DNA from: Noviherbaspirillum_A sp047237965
Lineage (GTDB): Bacteria > Pseudomonadota > Gammaproteobacteria > Burkholderiales > Burkholderiaceae_D
Length of the DNA: 64,000 bases
Reading direction: 5' to 3'
Assembly: GCF_047237965.1 (NCBI RefSeq)
Contig: NZ_JBDFLX010000002.1
Span: forward strand, 310,001-374,000
Below the pieces are notes generated by a model that had not been told where the DNA came from, did no database searches, and saw only the letters and a program-made list of their open reading frames with translations. Both the position numbers and the translations under genes were made by a program. Shown here piece by piece: positions 38,371-46,428 of the stretch. Position 1 is the first letter of the stretch, and each line of letters opens with the position of its first letter.

Positions 38371-39320
38371 GATGTCTCCTGTGCGCTTTCCGGCAGCGCC
38401 GGGTTGTCTGCAAACACCCGGCTGGCCAGCAGGTCGGGCGCGGTGATGGTGACCAGCGCCTCGTCGTCGATGTCGCCGCCGGCGGCCAGCAGGCGCGATG
38501 CGTGGCGCAGCCTGGCGCGGTCCAGCGCATTGCGTACGCTGCGCGCGTTGGCGAAATGCGGCATCGTCATGCGCCGCTGCAGGTACTGGCGGAACACGTC
38601 CCCGGCCTGGTCGTCGAAGCGGTACTGCATGTCTTTCAGCATCAGCTCCGCGATGCGCTCCAGCTCGCCGGCGCCGTAGTCCGGGAAGTCGATATGGTGG
38701 GCAATGCGCGAGGACATGCCGGGGTTGGACTCGAAGAAACGGTCCATCCTGTCCTTGTAGCCGGCCAGGATCACCACCAGGTCGTCGCGCTGGTTTTCCA
38801 TGATCTGCAGCAGGATCTCGATCGCTTCCTGGCCATAGTCGCGCTCGTTTTCCGGCCGGTACAGGTAATAGGCCTCGTCGATGAACAGCACGCCGCCCAT
38901 CGCCTTCTTCAGCACCTCGCGGGTCTTGGGCGCGGTGTGGCCGATGTACTGGCCCACCAGGTCGTCGCGGGTCACCGCCACCAGATGGCCGCGCCGCACA
39001 TAGCCGAGCCGGTGCAGGATCTGCGCCATGCGCATGGCCACCGTGGTCTTGCCGGTGCCGGGATTGCCGGTGAAGCACATGTGCAGGCTGGGCGGGGAAG
39101 CCGACAGGCCGCGGTCCTGGCGCAGCCGGTCCACCAGCAACAGCGCGGCAATGTCACGAATGCGCGACTTCACCGGCGCCAGCCCCACCAGCTCGCGTTC
39201 CAGCTGGGCCAGCAGGTCGGCGATGCCGGAAGCGGCCAGCGCGGATGCCAGGGAGCCCGGGACGGCGGCATCCGTCTGCGCCGGCGTGTGGGGTGCCACG
39301 GGCGTGTCGATCACGGTCAT
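38355..39320 (-). CDS. cbbX: CbbX, red-type RuBisCO activase (AAA+)
   Basis: A 321-aa AAA+ ATPase. Walker A is FTGNPGTGKTTVA (about residues 82-94) and Walker B is GVLFIDEAYYL. The pore loop region and sensor segments match CbbX. It remodels form IC RuBisCO to release inhibitory sugar phosphates and is allosterically activated by ribulose-1,5-bisphosphate. It is located directly downstream of cbbS, as in other red-type operons. The N-terminal ~25 residues are Ala/Pro-rich and variable. Confidence 0.95.
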   Translation of the reverse strand: MTVIDTPVAPHTPAQTDAAVPGSLASALAASGIADLLAQLERELVGLAPVKSRIRDIAALLLVDRLRQDRGLSASPPSLHMCFTGNPGTGKTTVAMRMAQILHRLGYVRRGHLVAVTRDDLVGQYIGHTAPKTREVLKKAMGGVLFIDEAYYLYRPENERDYGQEAIEILLQIMENQRDDLVVILAGYKDRMDRFFESNPGMSSRIAHHIDFPDYGAGELERIAELMLKDMQYRFDDQAGDVFRQYLQRRMTMPHFANARSVRNALDRARLRHASRLLAAGGDIDDEALVTITAPDLLASRVFADNPALPESAQETSCCKP

Positions 39321-39334
39321 GATGCCTCCCTGGC

Positions 39335-39757
39335 CTATTGATAGCGCGCGCCTTCCGGCTGCGACTGGGTGGCATAGCTCTCGATGCTGTAGCGCATCGA
39401 GCGGCCGTTGATCTCCTGCCGCACCAGCCGGAAGCCGGGCTCCCGCTGCGGCCGCTGGACGATGAAGGACAACACCACGCTCTCCACCGTATGGGTGGAG
39501 TCGAAGGCGGTGACGCGGATGTAATGGGCCGGATAGGTCTTGCGGCAGCTGTTCAACTCCAGCATGATGCCGGCCGCGTCGTGCAGGTCGAACATCGGGT
39601 TGCCGAACATTTCCCAGTAGACGTTGCGCGGATGCGGGTCGTCGGTGTATTCAGTGCCGACCGCCCAGCCCCTAGCCAGGCAGTAGTCGAGCTGCTTGAT
39701 GATCTGCTCGTCGGAAAGATCGGGTAGGAAGGAGAAGGTGCCTTGGGTGATGCGCAT
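39335..39757 (-). CDS. cbbS: RuBisCO small subunit, form IC
   Basis: A 140-aa small subunit. MRITQGTFSFLPDLSDEQI is the red-type N-terminus; green-type subunits start differently. The C-terminal extension (SMRYSIESYATQSQ) is the beta-hairpin typical of red-type small subunits that lines the central pore. It follows cbbL after 52 bp. Confidence 0.96.
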   Translation of the reverse strand: MRITQGTFSFLPDLSDEQIIKQLDYCLARGWAVGTEYTDDPHPRNVYWEMFGNPMFDLHDAAGIMLELNSCRKTYPAHYIRVTAFDSTHTVESVVLSFIVQRPQREPGFRLVRQEINGRSMRYSIESYATQSQPEGARYQ

Positions 39758-39809
39758 GATGTCCTCTTTCGTTGGGTTCCTGGTGTCGTGCAGTCGTGCC
39801 GGTAGTTAG

Positions 39810-41273
39810 TCAGGCGACCGACGCGGTGGGCACGAAGTCCGAGCTGTCGGTCGGCGTGTAGTTGAAGGTGATGTCGCCCCAGGTGTCGAGCGCCGCCTTC
39901 AACGGGCTGCACCACCTGGCGGCCTCGCGCAGGATGTCCGGCCCCTCGTTGCGGATGTCGCGGCCTTCATTGCGCGCCAGCACCATCGCTTCCAGCGCCA
40001 CCCGGTTGGCGGTGGCGCCGGCCTGTATGCCCTGCGGATGGCCGATGGTGCCGCCGCCGAACTGCAGCACCACGTCGTCGCCGAACAGGTCCAGCAGCTG
40101 GTGCATCTGGCCCGCATGGATGCCGCCCGAGGCCACCGGCATCACCTTGCGCAGGGCGGCCCAGTCCTGGTCGAAGTAGATGCCGCGCGGCAGGTCGACC
40201 GTGGTCTTCGCGTCGCGGCAGACGTTGTAATAGCCCTGCACCGTCATCGGGTCGCCTTCCAGCTTGCCCACCGCGGTGCCGGCATGGATATGGTCCACCC
40301 CGGCCAGGCGCATCCATTTGGCGATCACCCGGAACGACACGCCATGGTTCTTCTGCCGGGTGTAGGTGCCATGGCCGGCGCGGTGCAGGTGAAGGATCAT
40401 GTCGTTCTGGCGGCACCAGTGAGACATCGACTGGATTGCGGTATAGCCCACCACCAGGTCGATCATCACGATCACCGAGCCCAGTTCCTTCGCGAACTCG
40501 GCGCGCCGGTACATCTCTTCCATGGTGCCGGCGGTGATATTGAGATAGCTGCCCTTGATCTCCCCGGTGGCGGCCGACGCCCGGTTGACGCCGTCCATCA
40601 CGCACAGGAAGCGGTCGCGCCAGTGCATGAAGGGCTGGGAGTTGATGTTCTCGTCATCCTTCATGAAGTCCAGGCCGCCCTTCAGTCCTTCGTACACCAC
40701 CCGGCCATAGTTGCGGGCCGACAGCCCGAGCTTGGGCTTGGTGGTGGCGCCCAGCAGCGGCCGGCCGAACTTGTCCAGCCGCTCGCGCTCGACCACGATG
40801 CCGGTCGGCGGGCCGGCGAAGGTCTTGATATACGCCACAGGGAACTGCATGTCTTCCAGCCGCGCCGCCTTCAGCGGCTTGAAGCTGAACACATTGCCGA
40901 TGATGGAGGCGGCCACATTGGTGATCGAACCTTCCTCGAACAGAGACAGGTCATAGGCGACGTAGCAGAAGTACTGGCCGGGGTTGTTCGGCACGGGATC
41001 GACGCGGTAGGCCTTGGCGCGGTACATGTCGCAGGCAGTGAGCCGGTCGGTCCAGACTACGGTCCAGGTAGCGGTGGAAGATTCGCCGGCCACTGCGGCA
41101 GCGGCCTCGATCGGGTCGACGCCGTCCTGCGGCGTGATGCGAAACAGCGCCAGCACGTCGGTCTCCTTCGGCTGGTAGTCGCTGTCCCAGTAACCCATCT
41201 GGGCATATTTCAGCACGCCCGCCGAGTAGCGTTTCTTCTGGTCCGTAATTTGCTGCAGCTCACTTGCACCCAT
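39810..41273 (-). CDS. cbbL: RuBisCO large subunit, form IC (red type)
   Basis: A 487-aa large subunit that fixes CO2 onto ribulose-1,5-bisphosphate. Key motifs are intact: GATTKPKLGLS (catalytic Lys), GGLDFMKDDEN with the carbamylated Lys at residue 205 (spinach 201) and its Asp/Glu metal ligands, HRAGHGTYTR, and GKLEGDP with the loop-6 Lys. QGIQAGATANR near the C-terminus is red-type. ATG 41273 gives six-base spacing from GGAG; the ATG at 41279 abuts it. The gene is divergent from cbbR, so autotrophic growth or CO2 recycling is probable. Confidence 0.97.
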   Translation of the reverse strand: MGASELQQITDQKKRYSAGVLKYAQMGYWDSDYQPKETDVLALFRITPQDGVDPIEAAAAVAGESSTATWTVVWTDRLTACDMYRAKAYRVDPVPNNPGQYFCYVAYDLSLFEEGSITNVAASIIGNVFSFKPLKAARLEDMQFPVAYIKTFAGPPTGIVVERERLDKFGRPLLGATTKPKLGLSARNYGRVVYEGLKGGLDFMKDDENINSQPFMHWRDRFLCVMDGVNRASAATGEIKGSYLNITAGTMEEMYRRAEFAKELGSVIVMIDLVVGYTAIQSMSHWCRQNDMILHLHRAGHGTYTRQKNHGVSFRVIAKWMRLAGVDHIHAGTAVGKLEGDPMTVQGYYNVCRDAKTTVDLPRGIYFDQDWAALRKVMPVASGGIHAGQMHQLLDLFGDDVVLQFGGGTIGHPQGIQAGATANRVALEAMVLARNEGRDIRNEGPDILREAARWCSPLKAALDTWGDITFNYTPTDSSDFVPTASVA

Positions 41274-41447
41274 TGCCATCTCCTGTACGCGGCTTGCGCC
41301 TTTTGTGAATGTTTCGGGGCCGGGGCTTGCGGCAGCACAACCGTCATGCCGATTGGTCCGCAGGTCCGTTGAAGCCAATGTACAAGGGGCATTCGATAAG
41401 GTCTAATCAACAATGCGAGTCCACGCATCAGGAAAAACTGATACATC

Positions 41448-42359
41448 ATGCGACGCTATACCCTGAGGCAACTCGACACCTTCCTGGAGGTGGCCCGCAG
41501 CGAATCGGTTTCGCGCGCCGCAGACCGCCTGCATGTAACCCAGCCGGCGGTATCGATGCAGTTGCGCCAGCTGGAGGAAAGCCTGGGCCTACCTTTGGTG
41601 GAAGTCATTGGCCGCCGTGTGCAACTGACCGATGCAGGGCGCGAGGTGGAGCGCTGCGCGGCTGCGGCGCTGGCACGCCTGAAGGAGCTGGACGATCTGG
41701 TGGCCTCCCAGCGTGGCTTGAAGCATGGCAAGGTCGACCTTGCAGTGGTCAGCACCACCAAGTACTTCATGCCGATGCTGCTGATGCGGTTTCGCAAGAA
41801 GTTTCCCGACATCGCGATCACGCTGCAGATCCATAACCGGGAAAGCATGATGAAGCTGCTGGCGCGCAATGAAATCGACCTGGTGATCATGGGAAGGGCG
41901 CCGCAGGGGCTGGACTGCTGCTCCACCGAGTTCGCCACCAATCCGATGGGCGTGGTATGCGCGCCCGACCATCCGCTGTCGCGCCGGCGCGGCGCCGCGA
42001 TGTCGGTGCTTGATGGCCAGGACTTCGTGGTGCGGGAGCAGGGCTCGGGCACCCGCAGCACGATGGAGGCGGTTTTCGCCGAGCATGGCGTCACGCCGCG
42101 AGTAGTGATGGAGATGCCCAGCAATGAAACCATCAAGCAGGCGGTGATGGCCGGCATGGGCATGGCCTTCCTGTCGCTGCGCACGGTGCGCCATGAGCTG
42201 GCATCGGGTCACCTGGCCTTGCTCGACATTGTGGGCTTGCCGGTGATACGGCAGTGGTATGTGACCCACCTCGGGGCAAGGCGGCTGTCGCCTGCGGCCG
42301 AGGCGCTGAAGGGTTTTCTGGTGGAGGAGGCGGCGGCGCTGGTGAAGGTGTGGGCATGA
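41448..42359 (+). CDS. cbbR: LysR-type regulator CbbR
   Basis: A 303-aa LysR protein divergent from cbbL. The N-terminal HTH includes SVSRAADRLHVTQPAVSMQL (about residues 19-38). The effector domain carries REQGSGTRSTMEAVF, a signature of CbbR. It should activate the cbb operon in response to metabolites such as ribulose-1,5-bisphosphate or NADPH. The 174-bp intergenic region contains an AT-richer patch (GATAAGGTCTAATCAA, about 41395-41410) that could be part of its site; I could not define an operator with certainty. Confidence 0.93.
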   Translation: MRRYTLRQLDTFLEVARSESVSRAADRLHVTQPAVSMQLRQLEESLGLPLVEVIGRRVQLTDAGREVERCAAAALARLKELDDLVASQRGLKHGKVDLAVVSTTKYFMPMLLMRFRKKFPDIAITLQIHNRESMMKLLARNEIDLVIMGRAPQGLDCCSTEFATNPMGVVCAPDHPLSRRRGAAMSVLDGQDFVVREQGSGTRSTMEAVFAEHGVTPRVVMEMPSNETIKQAVMAGMGMAFLSLRTVRHELASGHLALLDIVGLPVIRQWYVTHLGARRLSPAAEALKGFLVEEAAALVKVWA

Positions 42360-42474
42360 GGCCGGGGAGCATGTCCAGACAATCCGCGCCCTTACAAGTT
42401 GCAGCTTTTTATGGGGCAACATCCGGCAGGGCATTGCACATAGGGGAGCCGCTGAGTTGCGGTAGCAGTAGCAC

Positions 42475-42519
42475 TTGCCGTTGCCGTTGCTTGTGAAGCG
42501 TCAGTTGCCGTTGCCGTTC
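42475..42519. repeat. TTGCCG hexanucleotide repeats at the transposase scar
   Basis: Two short TTGCCG tandem blocks (42475-42490 and 42505-42519) flank TTGTGAAGCG. On the minus strand the second block encodes the low-complexity tail that replaces the C-terminus of the IS4-type fragment. The 685-bp stretch 42360-43044 holds no intact gene; it contains this repeat, the transposase fragment, a hairpin and a second degenerate repeat. Confidence 0.6.
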
Positions 42520-42716
42520 TCGAACCAGCGGAAGAATGACTCGATGCTCCATCGATAGCGGTACGCCAGCGCAATCAGATCGGCGGGCATTTGCAGTTGG
42601 TCCGTCAGCAATACCAGGCGACTGGTACCGGTTTGTCCACTCCGTTCTTGTAGCAGCGACTCATGGCGCCTCGTCATGGCTTCACACTCATGCCACGCAT
42701 TGCAGAAATTTTGCAA
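42501..42716 (-). pseudogene. IS4-family transposase fragment
   Basis: A short open stretch encodes SRLVLLTDQLQMPADLIALA and then YRYRWSIESFFRWF. The YRxRWxIExFFRWF block is the YREK-type signature of IS4-family DDE transposases, which surrounds the catalytic Glu. The conserved C-terminal continuation is replaced by repeat-encoded Asn-Gly residues, and the rest of the enzyme is missing. No terminal inverted repeats are visible. It is an old, inactive insertion scar. Confidence 0.75.
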
Positions 42717-42816
42717 AGTACCTGTAAAGGAATACTTTCACACTCTCTGCGCTCCACCCAGGCCACGTTTGCTTCGGCGACATCAGCACCGAGTTGGTAG
42801 CGCAGCCGAATGAAAG

Positions 42817-42858
42817 CAAAACGCGACGGCGGCGAATAGTCGCCGCCGTCGCGTTTTG
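42817..42858. terminator. Perfect 19-bp hairpin, probable bidirectional terminator
   Basis: The two arms (42817-42835 and 42840-42858) are perfectly complementary around the 4-base loop ATAG, and the stem is closed by AAAA/TTTT pairs at its base. It could stop transcription in either direction. It does not immediately follow a gene: cbbR ends 458 bp upstream and a small minus-strand ORF ends 187 bp downstream. Retention inside decayed sequence is notable. Confidence 0.6.
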
Positions 42859-42931
42859 GGCTACGGTCAATCATCAATCAGCAGCGGGCCATCTGCTGCT
42901 TCAGGCAACAGGCTGAGGACTCCGCTTCCTG

Positions 42932-42978
42932 CAACAGTATTTCCAACGGTACTTCAACGATACGTCAACGGTATCTCG
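42932..42978 (+). repeat. Degenerate 11-12-bp tandem repeat
   Basis: Four imperfect copies of the pattern CAACRGTAYYTC occur in a row: CAACAGTATTTC, CAACGGTACTTC, AACGATACGTC, AACGGTATCTC. It lies between the hairpin and the small ORF, outside any gene. Function unknown. Confidence 0.45.
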
Positions 42979-43044
42979 ACGACTGCCCGCCATGCAGGGC
43001 GGGCTGCAGGCAGGCGACGCCGCGCTGCCTGCTTTGCAGTTTAA

Positions 43045-43257
43045 TTACTTCGCGTCCACCAGCATGGCGCGGACCTTGGCGACATCCTTGGCGCTGATGC
43101 GGCCGACGTCCGGAATGGCGCGGGTCATCGCAAAGCTCTGCTGCAGCATCGCGAAGAATTCCTTGGCGGAGAAGCCGGCGCCAGCCTTGGCTGCCTTGAC
43201 GGTACGGGTAGCGGCAGGGGCGTTGAAACCAGCGTGGGAGTGAGTGATAGCGGTCAT
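43045..43257 (-). CDS. Small protein of unknown function
   Basis: A 70-aa protein, probably cytosolic, with a helix-rich C-terminal half (SAKEFFAMLQQSFAMTRAIP). No signal peptide or cysteine. ATG 43257 is preceded by AAGGAAG at good spacing, and the gene is isolated in a region otherwise full of decay. I do not recognise the family. It may be a genuine conserved small protein or a new ORF. Confidence 0.5.
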   Translation of the reverse strand: MTAITHSHAGFNAPAATRTVKAAKAGAGFSAKEFFAMLQQSFAMTRAIPDVGRISAKDVAKVRAMLVDAK

Positions 43258-43381
43258 GTTGTTCTTCCTTAACTTGCGTTGTCGATGGGAAGAATATAGG
43301 CCTTACCTATCACTATTTCCAATTCCCATGTGTGTTAACAATTATCATGGAAACGTATATGACTCTGTCGCTGGTTCTTGC

Positions 43382-44077
43382 TCAGAAGTTAGGAAGGAGC
43401 ATAACGCTCCCTTCCAGCCAGGGCAAGGTGGAATGCTGTACGGTCCAGCCTATATCGGTTATTTTCACCAGTGATATCTCGAAGTCGAGCAGCGCGGTTG
43501 CCTGCGCGTCGCCGGCGGCCATCACGGCTTCCAGGGACGTGCCCGCCGGCAATCCGTCAGGCCAGCAAGCGCGGCGCGGAACGACGCGCATCGCCCACCC
43601 GCCCGCGCGCAGCAGCAAGGTGCCGTTGGACGGATCATGCGCCAGAACCATGGTGTCCCGATCGCTGCCGGACAGCCGTTCCCAGTGTTCCAGGTAATCG
43701 TCGTGCAGGCCGGTTTCCACCAGAAGCTCGCCATCCAGGCGCAGCGCGCCGGCATCGGGCGACGATGCCGGCGGCTGGAAGTCCGCCAGCCTGTGCCAGC
43801 GGCAGATGTCGGGCCCGGCGCCGGTATCGACTTCGGTCAGCCCGTGGAATCCCTGCTGCCTGGCCAGGAAGAGTCGCTGCACCTGACTGCATTGCGCCAG
43901 CGAAGTAACGCCGTCGAACGACGGGCGGCCGGCGGGAATGCGGATGTCGGCATGCCAGTGTTCCGTCTGCAGCCAGTAGACCGTGCTGGCGGTGTCGCGC
44001 AGGCTGCCGGCCTGCAGCAGCGTGCGGCGCCACAGGCCGCGGTAGCGCGCCGGCACCGGCAACATCGCCGGCCTCAT
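43382..44077 (-). CDS. Protein of unknown family, last gene of the ykkC-RNA operon
   Basis: A 231-aa protein with no signal peptide or membrane helix. It shows alternating hydrophobic strands and conserved-looking aromatic motifs: YRGLWRRTLLQ, YWLQTEHWHADIRIPAG, QGFHGLTEV and LVETGLHDDYLEHW. This composition suggests a lipocalin-like beta-barrel that binds a small ligand. I cannot name the family with confidence; a distant likeness to HRI1-type barrels is possible but unproven. ATG 44077 overlaps the stop of the metallo-beta-lactamase-fold gene (ATGA), which implies translational coupling. The nine-base longer start at 44086 is also possible. Confidence 0.6.
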   Translation of the reverse strand: MRPAMLPVPARYRGLWRRTLLQAGSLRDTASTVYWLQTEHWHADIRIPAGRPSFDGVTSLAQCSQVQRLFLARQQGFHGLTEVDTGAGPDICRWHRLADFQPPASSPDAGALRLDGELLVETGLHDDYLEHWERLSGSDRDTMVLAHDPSNGTLLLRAGGWAMRVVPRRACWPDGLPAGTSLEAVMAAGDAQATALLDFEISLVKITDIGWTVQHSTLPWLEGSVMLLPNF

Positions 44078-44868
44078 TCGTGGCATCCCGGAAAGCGGCG
44101 CAGGCCGTTGTAGAAGGCCATGTCGTGGTTGGGCCAGATCACGCCGCCCTGTTCCCGCGCCAGCGCCTTCAACTTGCGGATGCTGTCCTCGGCCTGGGCA
44201 TAGCCGCCGCGCCAGCAGCCGCCGGGCGCGACCTCGTCCTCGATGTTCTCGGTCAGGTCGGCGGCGTCGCCGGCCAGGATCACCGGCGGGCCTTTCGGCA
44301 GTTCGATCCACATCGACATGTGGCCGGCGGTATGGCCGGGGGTGGCGACGGCGCGCACGCCGCCGGCCACCTGGTATTCGCCGTCCTGCACGCAGAACGG
44401 GCCGTGACCGCGGAAGTCGTGGGTGAAATACACGCCGTCCTCGCCGCTGTCAGCGGCGTCGAGTTCGGCCTGCTGCACATGCACCTCGGCGCCGCAGCCG
44501 CAGGCGCGCAGCTCGCCCAGGCCGCCGGCATGGTCGAAATGCAGGTGGCCGATGAAGATCAGGTCGATGTCTGCCGGCGCCAGTCCCATGCGCGCCAGAT
44601 GCCGCGGCAGGCGCTGTTCAGGCGCCATCTCGGGCGCGCCGAATGCGAAGGTGGCCGGATCGTAATAGCGCGCCCGCAGCGCTGGGTCATGGATCTTGCG
44701 GTAGTCGCAGCCGACGTCGTACAGGATGCGGCCGTTGGGCGTTTCGATCAGGTAGGCGAGGATAGGCGCTTCGATCATCTGGCCCATGCCGCGGCCGTGG
44801 GTGGAGATCGACTTGTCATAGCGATGGGTCGCGGTCAGCAGCGGCCAGATACGGTTGGCGCGCTTCAT
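44074..44868 (-). CDS. Metallo-beta-lactamase-fold hydrolase (lactonase-like)
   Basis: A 264-aa MBL-fold enzyme. The dinuclear zinc motif HLHFDHAGG (HxHxDH) is at about residues 110-118, and the later His ligands are in ATPGHTAGHMSM, then GDAADL and the C-terminal NHD. The overall layout (no leader, two-domain N-terminal MIEAPILAYLIETPNGRILYDVG) resembles N-acyl-homoserine lactonases of the AiiA/AttM group, but members also hydrolyse other lactones and esters. ATG 44868 overlaps the previous stop (ATGA) and follows GGGAGG. The real substrate should be judged by the operon's guanidine-type riboswitch. Confidence 0.85.
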   Translation of the reverse strand: MKRANRIWPLLTATHRYDKSISTHGRGMGQMIEAPILAYLIETPNGRILYDVGCDYRKIHDPALRARYYDPATFAFGAPEMAPEQRLPRHLARMGLAPADIDLIFIGHLHFDHAGGLGELRACGCGAEVHVQQAELDAADSGEDGVYFTHDFRGHGPFCVQDGEYQVAGGVRAVATPGHTAGHMSMWIELPKGPPVILAGDAADLTENIEDEVAPGGCWRGGYAQAEDSIRKLKALAREQGGVIWPNHDMAFYNGLRRFPGCHE

Positions 44869-45524
44869 GTCGCCTCCCATGCCGCTTCCCGCTCCGCCAG
44901 CATCGCCAGGCAGTGCGCGCTGCCGGCGACCGTGCCGAGGATGCCGCCTTCCACCGCGATCATCGCCAGCGCCGGCTGCTGCAGCGCGGGCTCGCTGGCG
45001 GCGCAGGCGTCGGCGACGGTGATGCAGTCGTAGCCCCGGTCCACCGCCTCGCGCAGCGTCGAATGCACGCAGACCTCGGTGGTGACGCCGCACAGCAGCA
45101 GCCGCGCTACGCCCATTCGTTCCAGCACGGTCTGCAGGCCGGTTCGGTAGAACGCGCCGTAGCCGGGCTTGTCGATCACGATTTCGCCGGGCGCGGGACG
45201 CAGGGCGTCGATGATGCCGTGGCCAGGCTCGCCGCGCACCAGCAGCCGTCCCAGCGGGCCACGGCTGCCGATCTCGGCGCCGGCGGCCCGGCTGCGCTGC
45301 AGCTTGGCCGGCGTGCAGTCCGACAGGTCGGGCAGGTGGCCTTCGCGGGTATAGATCACCGGCGTACCGGCGTCCCGGGCGGCGGCGATCAGCCGGGCGA
45401 TGTTGGCGGACACCGAGGCCAGCCGTGCCACATCCAGGCCAGCCTGCGCGGCATAGCCGGCGGGGTCGCAGAAGTCGCGCTGCATGTCGATGACCAGCAG
45501 GGCAGTGCGCAGGGGATCATGCAT
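44865..45524 (-). CDS. Isochorismatase-like cysteine hydrolase
   Basis: A 219-aa isochorismatase-superfamily amidohydrolase. The catalytic triad is visible: Asp in VIDMQRDF (about residue 15), Lys in IDKPGYGAFY and Cys in GVTTEVCVHST. The cis-peptide VTTE segment is typical. The family includes biuret hydrolase, guanylurea hydrolase, N-carbamoylsarcosine amidase and nicotinamidase. Because a guanidine-type riboswitch heads the operon, an amidase acting on a guanidino or ureido compound is the leading guess. ATG 45524 follows AAGGAG and lies inside the end of the EamA gene. Confidence 0.88.
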   Translation of the reverse strand: MHDPLRTALLVIDMQRDFCDPAGYAAQAGLDVARLASVSANIARLIAAARDAGTPVIYTREGHLPDLSDCTPAKLQRSRAAGAEIGSRGPLGRLLVRGEPGHGIIDALRPAPGEIVIDKPGYGAFYRTGLQTVLERMGVARLLLCGVTTEVCVHSTLREAVDRGYDCITVADACAASEPALQQPALAMIAVEGGILGTVAGSAHCLAMLAEREAAWEAT

Positions 45525-46428
45525 GGGATGCTCCTTCCTCATCGTCGCCGCCGGCTTCCAGCAGCGTGGCGGCCACCACCATGGCGCCGCCTGTCCATTC
45601 CTTCCATGCCAGCATTTCGCCGCCGACCAGCATGGCCGAGGCCACCGCCACCAGCAGCTCCACCACCTGCAGCACCGAGGCGCGGCTGGTCTGCAGGTGG
45701 GTCACGCCATAGGTGGTGAGCAGGGTGCCGCCGAGCAGCCAGACGAAGGCGAACAGCACCAGCAGCAGCCAGGTCGCCGCGCCCGGCGCGGGCAGCGGCG
45801 CCGGCAGCAGCAGCTGGCCGGCGCCGGCCACCAGCGCGCAGCCGATGAAGCTGACCATGGTGCGGCTGGCTACCGGGATGCGGGTGGTGCGCCGGTTGGC
45901 GATGCCGGCCGCGGTGTAGCACAGGCCGGCCGCCAGCGCCGCCGCGTCGGCCGCCGAGAAATTGCCGAACGACGATGCGCCGCCGCCCAGGATCACGAAC
46001 ACCCCGGCCAGCGACAGCAGCACCGCCGCGACCCGGCGCGGCGCCAGGCGCTCGCGCAGGAACAGCGCGCCGCCGAGCGCGCCCCAGGCCGGCAGCAGGT
46101 AGAACAGCAGCATCGCGCGCACCACCTCGCCCATCATCAGCGCATTGGTGAAGGCAATGTTGGCGGCGCCGAAGAACAGGCCGATCAGCATCAGCAGCCG
46201 GCCCTCGCCGCGCCAGGCAGCGCGTTCGCGCCACAGCACCGGCAGCGCGGCCAGGCCGACCAGCGCATAGGCGGTGATGCCGACCAGGTTGCCGGTCAGG
46301 CCGGCCGCCGCGAAATGCTTGAGCGGCCACCATGACAACCCCCAGACCAGGCCGCTGGCCAGCAGCGATGCCAGCGCCAGCCTCGCCGGCGCGGCTGCCG
46401 GGGCCGCGATGCCGTGTGCAGCGCCCAT
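45517..46428 (-). CDS. EamA-family (DMT) transporter
   Basis: A 303-aa membrane protein with ten predicted helices in two EamA repeats. The first repeat includes SGLVWGLSWWPLKHF. The TGATG overlap with the desaturase stop shows coupled translation. Members of the drug/metabolite transporter superfamily export amino acids, metabolites or cations; guanidine exporters of the SMR family belong to the same superfamily but are much smaller. Its substrate is probably a product or precursor of this operon's pathway. Confidence 0.85.
   Translation of the reverse strand: MGAAHGIAAPAAAPARLALASLLASGLVWGLSWWPLKHFAAAGLTGNLVGITAYALVGLAALPVLWRERAAWRGEGRLLMLIGLFFGAANIAFTNALMMGEVVRAMLLFYLLPAWGALGGALFLRERLAPRRVAAVLLSLAGVFVILGGGASSFGNFSAADAAALAAGLCYTAAGIANRRTTRIPVASRTMVSFIGCALVAGAGQLLLPAPLPAPGAATWLLLVLFAFVWLLGGTLLTTYGVTHLQTSRASVLQVVELLVAVASAMLVGGEMLAWKEWTGGAMVVAATLLEAGGDDEEGASHA

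Noticed and set aside
42674..42877. A 67-codon minus-strand ORF covering the hairpin
   Set aside because: Its N-terminal third is simply the inverted repeat translated, and no family match is apparent.
42931..42983. Possible CRISPR-like repeat
   Set aside because: Copies are 11-12 bp, degenerate and directly abutting with no spacers, so it is not a CRISPR array.
44074..44868. Quorum-quenching lactonase as the main function
   Set aside because: The fold fits, but no luxI/luxR or quorum genes occur in the window, and translational coupling to the amidohydrolase suggests a catabolic role.
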